Positions 1 through 4,682 of a stretch of DNA of 5,226 bases are shown here, piece after piece (position 1 is the first letter of the stretch; each line of letters begins with the position of its first letter). The position numbers and the translations under genes are program-made. The notes beneath the pieces were generated by a model. The model did not search any database and was not told the DNA's origin. It saw only the letters and a program-made list of their open reading frames with translations. Origin of the DNA: Bacillota bacterium (GTDB lineage: Bacteria; Bacillota; Clostridia; Lachnospirales; Cellulosilyticaceae); contig JAEZKI010000239.1 of assembly GCA_023415525.1 (NCBI GenBank), forward strand, positions 1 through 5,226, given 5' to 3'.

Positions 1-305
1 TGCTAGATATGGTGGCAGCTATTTTATCAGGTGGAAATGCTGTAGCAGATATTGGGAAGAATGTAGGAGAAGAAGTAGGATTATCCCAAGTTTTGATGGC
101 TATTGATCCAGCAAAGTTAAGCAGTACAAAAGAAATAGATGCTATAGTTGATAAAATTGTGGAGGATATAAAAGGGTCTGAGCCAATAAAAGAGAATAGC
201 GCTATTTCTTATCCTGGAGAATCTTCATTAAGAACAAGAAAAGATAATTTAGAAAAAGGGATTCCAGTAATAGAAGAAATTTGGAATTTAATTCAAAAAA
301 TGTAG
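1..305 (+). CDS. yiaK: Ldh_2-family NAD(P)H dehydrogenase, YiaK-like, C-terminal part (5' end outside window)
   Basis: The reading frame is open from the left edge (first full codon at base 3) and ends at TAG 303-305, giving the last 100 residues of a protein that is usually about 330-360 residues long. It begins LDMVAAILSGGNAVAD; an LD-(hydrophobic)-LSGG segment near the C-terminus is characteristic of the malate/L-lactate/ureidoglycolate/2,3-diketogulonate dehydrogenase family (Ldh_2). It continues with a GLSQVLMAIDPAKL strand-helix segment and a PGE motif followed by an Arg/Lys-rich helix and KGIPV, all typical of that family's end. Family members reduce 2-oxo acids, or oxidise 2-hydroxy acids, with NAD(P)H in the cytoplasm. 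The next gene, yiaL-like and followed by a TRAP transporter, repeats the E. coli yiaKL-MNO arrangement, so 2,3-diketo-L-gulonate reductase or a close relative is favoured over malate or ureidoglycolate dehydrogenase. The catalytic and cofactor regions are out of view, so substrate assignment is inference. An internal ATG at base 9 is not a start: the family homology runs through it. Confidence 0.85.
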   Translation, partial: LDMVAAILSGGNAVADIGKNVGEEVGLSQVLMAIDPAKLSSTKEIDAIVDKIVEDIKGSEPIKENSAISYPGESSLRTRKDNLEKGIPVIEEIWNLIQKM

Positions 306-321
306 GGAGAGGAGGAAACAC

Positions 322-786
322 ATGATATTTTCATCTATTTACTCAAAAGAGGATTGCTCAAAGTATCCTGGAGCAATTCAGAAAGCAATACAGTATCTTA
401 AGGATAATGATTTTAATAAGATGGAAACAGGTATTTATGAAATAGATGGTAAAAAGATGTATGCACAGGTTTTTGATGCAACACCAAAACTATTAGATGA
501 AATTAGGCCAGAAGTACATGAAAAATATATTGATGTTCAATACGTAGCGTCAGGGAAAGAAGGTGTTGGATTTTGTATTGATACAGGAGCATTTGAAGTT
601 GATGAAAGAATTGAAGAAAGAGACTTAATATTTTATAAGGCCATAAAAGATGAGGGATATATTACAGCAACTGAAGGGTGCTACAGTATATTTTTTCCCC
701 AGGATGTACATAGGCCATCAATACTGATAGAAGACTATACATTGGTACGTAAAGTAGTAGTAAAGGTAAGTTTAGAACTATTATAA
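322..786 (+). CDS. yiaL: YhcH/YjgK/YiaL (DUF386) family protein
   Basis: This is a 154-residue protein, the normal length for the YhcH/YjgK/YiaL/EbgC family, which are small cupin-like beta proteins that act on sugars or sugar acids. It opens MIFSSIYS and carries the family's hallmarks in order: EIDGKKMYAQV (residues 40-50), RPEVHEKYIDVQY (62-74) with His66, Tyr69, Asp71 and Gln73, and FFPQDVHRP (124-132) with Asp128 and His130; these His/Asp residues form the presumed metal or active site. It ends VRKVVVKVSL, as family members do. The ATG is 6 nt after a strong AGAGGAGG (308-315) and 16 nt after the previous stop, so it is cotranscribed with the YiaK-like gene. The E. coli relative YhcH/NanQ has been reported to speed opening of the cyclic form of sialic acid; YiaL itself has no settled reaction. 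By analogy this protein may open or mutarotate a cyclic form of the operon's keto-acid substrate (inference). Family assignment is firm, function is not. Confidence 0.93.
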   Translation: MIFSSIYSKEDCSKYPGAIQKAIQYLKDNDFNKMETGIYEIDGKKMYAQVFDATPKLLDEIRPEVHEKYIDVQYVASGKEGVGFCIDTGAFEVDERIEERDLIFYKAIKDEGYITATEGCYSIFFPQDVHRPSILIEDYTLVRKVVVKVSLELL

Positions 787-804
787 AATATAATAATTAA
801 AAAT

Positions 805-810
805 AGGGGG
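805..810 (+). promoter_or_regulatory. Shine-Dalgarno site of dctP
   Basis: AGGGGG lies 8 nt before the ATG at 819 in the 32-nt gap after the YiaL-like gene. It is slightly off the AGGAGG consensus but is the only purine block available, and it fixes the start at the signal-peptide Met. Confidence 0.7.
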
Positions 811-818
811 TTTTATTT

Positions 819-1931
819 ATGAGAAAGAAAATCGCATTATTAATGGCAGGAATGTTAACACTTGCATCTTTAGCAGGTTGTGGCGGAGCGGGAAGTTCAA
901 CAGGAAGTACAGTAGAAGCACCTAAAGTAGAGGCACCTAAAGTAGAAGCACCTAAAGCAGAAGCACCTAAAGCAGAAGCACCTAAAGAAACAGAAGCAAA
1001 AGTAAATTTAATAGTAGCCCACAATCAGACTTCATTAGAAAATCCCTATGCGTTTGGTATAGCAAAGTTTAAAGAAGTAGCGGAAGAACTTTCAGGTGGA
1101 GAAATATCTGTAACACTTCATAATGGTACACTTGGTGAGAATGAGTCAGAATTAATAGAGAAATTAACGATGGGTGCAGCATCTATGGTAGTAGCTTCTC
1201 CAGGATTTATGACAGCAATAGGTGTCCCAGAAGTAGATATGTTTTCGTTACTCTATTTATTTGATAGCTTCGAACATTGGGAAAAGGCAGTAGATGGCGA
1301 GTTTGGTGATGCAATGAAAGGTGTAATAACTGAAAAAACATCAAACCAGTTTAAAGTTATGAGCTATTGGTCTTCAGGTGTACGTGATTTTTATGGTAAA
1401 AAAGCAATTAAGACACCAGCAGATGCAAAAGGATTAACAATTCGTACACAGTCTTCAAGTGTACAACAAGAGTTCTGGTCAAAGGTTGGTGCTGTACCAA
1501 CATCTGTAGCTTGGGGTGAATTATATCAAGCATTACAACAAAACGTAGTAGATTCAGCAGAAAACGACTATACAAGCTTTATGCTAAAAGAACATCATAA
1601 AACAGATAATGGTAAATATGTAAGTGAGACACACCATGACTATACAACCAGACTATTATTAATGGATGGTAATTTTTATGATAGCCTAACAGAAGACCAA
1701 AAGGGATGGATTGATGCAGCTTGCGTAGCTGCTACAGAAGAGGAAAGAGGCATTGTTTATAATATGGCGGAAACATCTAAAGCAAAAGTTATAGCAGATG
1801 GTGCGGTCGTTACAGAAAATGCAGATATGGATATAGAAGCATTTAAAGCATTAGCAACTCCAATTCAGGAAAAGTTTGTTACAGATAATAAAATGGAGCA
1901 GTACTTAGAACTTATTCGTGCAGCCAAATAA
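819..1931 (+). CDS. dctP: TRAP transporter substrate-binding lipoprotein (DctP/YiaO type)
   Basis: This 370-residue protein is an extracytoplasmic carboxylate-binding protein of a TRAP transporter, probably anchored to the outer face of the membrane as a lipoprotein. Residues 1-20 form a signal peptide (MRKK, then a hydrophobic core) ending in the lipobox LAGC, with Cys21 as the lipidated residue. A low-complexity tether follows, with five (V/A)EAPK units at residues 32-56. The mature domain starts near KVNLIVAHNQ (61-70). Family signatures are SGVRDFYGKKAIKTPADAKG (186-205), then LTIRT with Arg209, the position of the arginine that binds the substrate carboxylate in DctP/SiaP proteins, then VGAVPTSVAWGELYQALQQN (223-242) and VVDSAENDY (243-251). 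The chain is somewhat longer than the usual 320-340 residues because of the tether. It is followed by dctQ and dctM, giving a complete three-part transporter. E. coli YiaO binds 2,3-diketo-L-gulonate; the YiaK/YiaL neighbours suggest a similar sugar-acid ligand, but the ligand cannot be read from the sequence. Confidence 0.95.
   Translation: MRKKIALLMAGMLTLASLAGCGGAGSSTGSTVEAPKVEAPKVEAPKAEAPKAEAPKETEAKVNLIVAHNQTSLENPYAFGIAKFKEVAEELSGGEISVTLHNGTLGENESELIEKLTMGAASMVVASPGFMTAIGVPEVDMFSLLYLFDSFEHWEKAVDGEFGDAMKGVITEKTSNQFKVMSYWSSGVRDFYGKKAIKTPADAKGLTIRTQSSSVQQEFWSKVGAVPTSVAWGELYQALQQNVVDSAENDYTSFMLKEHHKTDNGKYVSETHHDYTTRLLLMDGNFYDSLTEDQKGWIDAACVAATEEERGIVYNMAETSKAKVIADGAVVTENADMDIEAFKALATPIQEKFVTDNKMEQYLELIRAAK
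912..986 (+). repeat. Tandem repeat, 5 x 15 bp, encoding (V/A)EAPK
   Basis: Five head-to-tail 15-bp units of the form G(T/C)AGA(A/G)GCACCTAAA lie in dctP. The first three encode VEAPK and the last two AEAPK. Differences are limited to one T/C change in the first codon (units 4 and 5 have GCA) and one silent A/G change (unit 2 has GAG). The near-identity at DNA level points to recent slippage or duplication. The encoded segment is charged, Pro/Ala-rich and unstructured, and serves as the tether between the lipidated Cys21 and the binding domain. Confidence 0.95.
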
Positions 1932-1950
1932 TTTTTTAGTAGAATAATGA

Positions 1951-1955
1951 AGGAG
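1951..1955 (+). promoter_or_regulatory. Shine-Dalgarno site of dctQ
   Basis: AGGAG (within AAGGAGAG, 1950-1957) sits 7 nt before the ATG at 1963 and decides the start of dctQ. A competing ATG at 1947, in another frame, lies upstream of this site and so cannot use it. Confidence 0.8.
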
Positions 1956-1962
1956 AGTTACT

Positions 1963-2448
1963 ATGAAAAAATTTGTAGATCAATTGCAAAAGTTGCAATT
2001 GATAGTTGGAACAGTTTTTCTAACTATCTTCCTTATAATTGTGGTATTTCAGGTGTTTTCAAGGCGAGCAGGCATTACTGCTCCTTGGACAGAAGAGATA
2101 GCGATGTATTCCTTTATATGGGCAGTATTTATGGGAGCAGGAGCTATGGTTTATGAGAAGAGACACTTTGCATTTACTTCAATTAGCGATGCTCTCAAAA
2201 GCGAAAAGATGAAAAGAATATTATCTATTGTTATATCTGCCATAATGCTAGCATTTGCTGTATTAATGGTCAAATATGGTTACCAAATAACAAAACAGTT
2301 CTGGAATTATAAGTGGGTTAATATTACAGCCTTAAAGAGAGGGCCAACGTGGCTATGTCTACCTCTTTGCGGTCTAACAAGCTGTATTTATCTTGTATAT
2401 CTCATCATAGATGACATAAAGCATATTATGAAAGGAGACTTTAAATAA
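1963..2448 (+). CDS. dctQ: TRAP transporter small membrane subunit (DctQ/YiaM type)
   Basis: This 161-residue integral membrane protein is of the usual DctQ size. Four hydrophobic helices can be seen at about residues 12-32, 47-64, 86-104 and 129-149. The family's signature lies between and in the first two: PWTEEIAMYSFIWAVFMGAG (41-60) followed by EKRHF (65-69), with Trp42, Glu44/Glu45, Trp53 and His68 matching the W-x-E-E ... W ... G ... H pattern of DctQ proteins. The subunit pairs with the large DctM subunit and helps dock the binding protein; together they form the sodium- or proton-driven carboxylate symporter. It starts 31 nt after dctP stops and ends in a TAATG overlap with dctM, which implies translational coupling. 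Codons 6-14 fall in a perfect inverted repeat (1979-2003), described separately. Confidence 0.94.
   Translation: MKKFVDQLQKLQLIVGTVFLTIFLIIVVFQVFSRRAGITAPWTEEIAMYSFIWAVFMGAGAMVYEKRHFAFTSISDALKSEKMKRILSIVISAIMLAFAVLMVKYGYQITKQFWNYKWVNITALKRGPTWLCLPLCGLTSCIYLVYLIIDDIKHIMKGDFK
1979..2003. repeat. Perfect 11-bp inverted repeat with 3-nt loop at the 5' end of dctQ
   Basis: ATCAATTGCAA (1979-1989) and its exact reverse complement TTGCAATTGAT (1993-2003) flank the loop AAG. The repeat begins 13 nt after the last base of the dctQ start codon. In mRNA it would make a compact 11-bp hairpin. No T-run follows, so it is not an intrinsic terminator. It spans codons for DQLQKLQLI, a peptide that itself reads nearly symmetrically around Lys, so codon repetition (CAA/TTG) may be the whole cause. 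Possible roles are damping dctQM translation relative to dctP, or stabilising the 3' end of the dctP message. Confidence 0.75.
2433..2437 (+). promoter_or_regulatory. Shine-Dalgarno site of dctM, inside dctQ
   Basis: AGGAG (within AAAGGAGA, 2431-2438) lies 10 nt before the dctM ATG at 2448 and within the last codons of dctQ (Lys-Gly-Asp). With the 1-nt stop/start overlap TAATG it supports coupled translation of the two membrane subunits. Confidence 0.7.
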
Positions 2449-3734
2449 TGGCAGCAATTTTAGTTATTTTATTTATTGTATTTGTTGCAATTGGTGTACC
2501 TATATCATTTGCGTTAGGAATAGTCTCCTTTGTGGGCATTGCAGGTTTGTCAGATATACCCAATACAGTTGTATTTACCAAGATGTTTAATGGCATGAAT
2601 AGTTTTACCTTATTAGCAGTACCATTATTTATACTTGCGGCTAATCTTATGAATGAGGGATCAATCACACAAAAACTTATAAATTGCTGTAACGCCTTAG
2701 TTGGACATTTGCGTGGTGGGCTTGCTTATTCTAATGTATTAGTATCTATGATTTTTGCAGGTATTTCTGGCTCTTCACAGGCTGATACAGCAGGTGTTGG
2801 AAAGGTATTTATACCTGCCATGGAGGAACAAGGCTATGACAAGGGAACAGCAGTAGGTGTTACTGCAGCCTCCTCAACATTAGGGTCTATTATTCCACCA
2901 AGTATCACAATGGTAGTCTATGCAGGGATTGCTAATGTAGCTACAGGAGCACTATTTATGACAGGCCTCGTGCCAGGTATTCTACTTGGGCTTGCAATGA
3001 TGCTAGTGGTTAAATACTATTCCAAAAGAAAAAATTTCCCAACAAGTGAAAGAGTACCTTTTAAAGAGGTAATCAAATTAACTTTTGAGTCATTACCAGC
3101 TTTATTTACCCCTATTATTTTAATTGGTGGGATTGTTCTGGGAATATTTACACCTACAGAATCAGCAGCTATTGCATGTATATATGCATTAATAATTGGG
3201 ATATTTTTCTATAAAACTATTAAAGTCAAAGCCTTACCAAGAATTTTGATGGAAACACTAAAACTATCCTCTCTTTCATTATTTGCACTGGCGACTGCTA
3301 ATGCTCTTGGTGAGTTATTAAGCTATTATCAGTTAAATATATATGTACAGCAATTTTTTACTTCAATACCAGGAGGGGCATTTGTTTTCTTATTAGTTAT
3401 AGTTGCATTCTTTATGTTTATTGGAACCTTTATGGATGCTGTACCAGCAATGATTTTATTTGTACCTATTATTTTGCCATCGGCAACGGCACTTGGCATC
3501 AGTCCGATTATACTTGGACTAATTATTGTAATAACACTAGCATTGGGATTGGTAACACCACCTTATGGATTATGCTTATTAATAGCATCATCTATCAGTG
3601 GGATTACTATAGAAGAATCCTTCAAAGGGACTTTGCCCTATTTCTTATCATCGGTTGTAGTACTATTTCTAATGCTTTTAGCACCAAATGTGTGGTTACA
3701 GATTCCAAAGTTCTTATTTCCAGCATTATTTTAG
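2448..3734 (+). CDS. dctM: TRAP transporter large membrane subunit (DctM/YiaN type)
   Basis: This 428-residue, strongly hydrophobic protein is the usual length for DctM, the translocation subunit of TRAP transporters, with about a dozen membrane or re-entrant segments. Family motifs are plain: SGSSQADTAGVGKVFIPAME (107-126) then EQGYDKGTAVGVTAASSTLG (127-146) and SIIPPSITMVVYAG (147-160) in the first half. In the second half there are FTPTESAAIACIYALIIG (234-251), IGTFMDAVPAMILFVPII (325-342) and LGLVTPPYGL (366-375), followed by ITIEESFKGTLPYF near the C-terminus. The two halves form the inverted-repeat elevator core; the GSS/S and GTFMD/TPP regions are where the coupling ions and substrate are bound in structurally studied relatives. 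DctQ and DctM are separate genes here, not the fused form seen in some TRAP systems. The gene overlaps dctQ by 1 nt and is followed after 27 nt by the PanE-like gene, so it is in the same operon. Likely substrate: a keto sugar acid, as for E. coli YiaMNO (inference). Confidence 0.96.
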   Translation: MAAILVILFIVFVAIGVPISFALGIVSFVGIAGLSDIPNTVVFTKMFNGMNSFTLLAVPLFILAANLMNEGSITQKLINCCNALVGHLRGGLAYSNVLVSMIFAGISGSSQADTAGVGKVFIPAMEEQGYDKGTAVGVTAASSTLGSIIPPSITMVVYAGIANVATGALFMTGLVPGILLGLAMMLVVKYYSKRKNFPTSERVPFKEVIKLTFESLPALFTPIILIGGIVLGIFTPTESAAIACIYALIIGIFFYKTIKVKALPRILMETLKLSSLSLFALATANALGELLSYYQLNIYVQQFFTSIPGGAFVFLLVIVAFFMFIGTFMDAVPAMILFVPIILPSATALGISPIILGLIIVITLALGLVTPPYGLCLLIASSISGITIEESFKGTLPYFLSSVVVLFLMLLAPNVWLQIPKFLFPALF

Positions 3735-3761
3735 ATAAATACATAAAAAGGAAGTTAAAGT

Positions 3762-4670
3762 ATGAAGATTGTTGTGATTGGTTCAGGAGCAATGGGATCA
3801 CTATATGGAGGTTATCTTTCACAAAATAATGAGGTCTATTTAATCGATAATGATCCTGAAAAAGTAGAGGCCATTAATAAGAATGGAATAAAAATAAAAG
3901 AAAAGGATGGGGATAAATTATTTTATCCCCAAGCTTTAATAGATTCTTCAACTATAGGAACAGCGGATTTAATTATCTTATTTGTAAAAGCCTTGTTTTC
4001 CAAAAGTGCTTTACAAAGTAACAAATCCCTAATTGGAAGAAATACCTATGTTTTGACGTTGCAAAATGGTTCCGGTCATGAAGAGATATTAAAAGAGTTT
4101 GTTTCAGAAGAACATATTATTATAGGGACGACCCAACATAATGCTTCCATTATAGAAAAGGGTTATATAAATCATGGTGGTAGTGGAAAAACCAATATAG
4201 GTATGATTACAAAAGAAACGGATCAATTGATACCTATAAAAGAAATTTTTGAGACTTGTGGCTTTACTACAGATATCAGTAGTAACATCCAAAAGATTAT
4301 ATGGGATAAACTATTTACAAATGTTTCAGCAAGTGTATTAACTGGCATACTTCAAGTGAAGTTAGGTTATCTTATTGATAATGAGCACGGATTATTTTTG
4401 GTAAAACAATTGGTAAGAGAAGCCGTACAAGTTGCTAATGGAGATGGCATGGGGTTTGATGAGCATGAAGTACTAGAAAAAGTAAAAGAGGTACTTATAA
4501 ATGCCCATGAAGGCTATACATCTATATATGCAGATATTAGAGATAAAAGAAAAACAGAAGTAGATACAATAAGTGGCTTTGTAGTACGTGCATCGAAGAG
4601 AAATGGTGTGCCTGCTCCAACCCATGAATTTATTGTAGAATTAGTTCATGCACTAGAGGGAAAAAAATAG
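3762..4670 (+). CDS. Ketopantoate reductase-fold (ApbA/PanE family) 2-oxo acid reductase
   Basis: This 302-residue protein has the standard ApbA/PanE length and architecture: an N-terminal Rossmann domain (MKIVVIGSGAMGSLYGGYL, with Gly7/Gly9/Gly12 of GxGxxG) and a helical C-terminal domain. The residues known to be catalytic in E. coli PanE have clear counterparts with matching spacing: Asn102 in LQNG, Lys183 and Asn187 in WDKLFTN, Ser254 and Glu266 in TSIYADIRDKRKTEVD; Lys76 sits in the FVKA motif. It should therefore be an active NAD(P)H-dependent reductase of a 2-oxo acid to a 2-hydroxy acid. After Val27-Tyr-Leu-Ile comes Asp29, an acidic residue at the end of the second strand, which more often goes with NADH than NADPH (weak inference). 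No pantothenate genes are nearby, and it sits between a TRAP transporter and a cyclase-family hydrolase, so a catabolic keto acid is more likely than ketopantoate and the symbol panE is withheld. The ATG is 7 nt after AAGGAAG (3748-3754). Confidence 0.9.
   Translation: MKIVVIGSGAMGSLYGGYLSQNNEVYLIDNDPEKVEAINKNGIKIKEKDGDKLFYPQALIDSSTIGTADLIILFVKALFSKSALQSNKSLIGRNTYVLTLQNGSGHEEILKEFVSEEHIIIGTTQHNASIIEKGYINHGGSGKTNIGMITKETDQLIPIKEIFETCGFTTDISSNIQKIIWDKLFTNVSASVLTGILQVKLGYLIDNEHGLFLVKQLVREAVQVANGDGMGFDEHEVLEKVKEVLINAHEGYTSIYADIRDKRKTEVDTISGFVVRASKRNGVPAPTHEFIVELVHALEGKK
3908..3931. repeat. Perfect 10-bp inverted repeat with 4-nt loop inside the PanE-like gene
   Basis: TGGGGATAAA (3908-3917) and TTTATCCCCA (3922-3931) are exact reverse complements separated by TTAT. 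The hairpin falls around codons 50-57, between Rossmann strands. There is no following T-run, so it is not a conventional terminator. It may be chance in coding sequence, an mRNA structure or a protein-binding palindrome. Confidence 0.7.
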
Positions 4671-4674
4671 GAGG
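4669..4674 (+). promoter_or_regulatory. Shine-Dalgarno site overlapping the previous stop codon
   Basis: AGGAGG overlaps the last two bases of the TAG stop (4668-4670) of the PanE-like gene and lies 8 nt before the ATG at 4683. It fixes the start of the cyclase-family gene and indicates that the two genes are translated in tandem from one message. Confidence 0.85.
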
Positions 4675-4682
4675 TTGATTTC

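Noticed and set aside
195..206. 12-bp palindrome AATAGCGCTATT in the YiaK-like gene
   Set aside because: It is short, has no loop suitable for an RNA hairpin, and lies in conserved coding sequence; expected by chance at this scale.
789..794. Perfect TATAAT hexamer in the gap before dctP, suggesting an internal promoter
   Set aside because: There is no -35-like hexamer 16-18 bp upstream and no extended -10; such hexamers are common by chance in this AT-rich gap. A 5'-end map would be needed to revive it.
797..1024. Minus-strand open frame encoding a GAS(A/T)L repeat protein
   Set aside because: It is the antisense shadow of the 15-bp tandem repeat and signal-peptide region of dctP, without a ribosome-binding site or family resemblance.
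1932..1962. TTTTTT run after the dctP stop as a possible terminator
   Set aside because: No stem-forming inverted repeat precedes the T-run, so it does not look like an intrinsic terminator.
1947..2156. Plus-strand open frame of 69 codons overlapping the start of dctQ
   Set aside because: The AGGAG site lies after its ATG and serves dctQ at 1963; the peptide has no family features, whereas the overlapping frame is a clear DctQ.
2431..2442. Small hairpin AAAG-GAGA-CTTT enclosing the dctM Shine-Dalgarno site
   Set aside because: A 4-bp, mostly A-T stem is too weak to sequester the ribosome-binding site.
2441..2668. Minus-strand open frame opposite the 5' end of dctM, and similar ones at 3622-3822 and 4104-4292
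   Set aside because: These are antisense shadows of strong coding genes in AT-rich DNA, with no ribosome-binding sites.
3572..3829. Plus-strand open frame bridging the end of dctM and the start of the PanE-like gene
   Set aside because: It is out of frame with two well-supported genes and has no plausible start signal.
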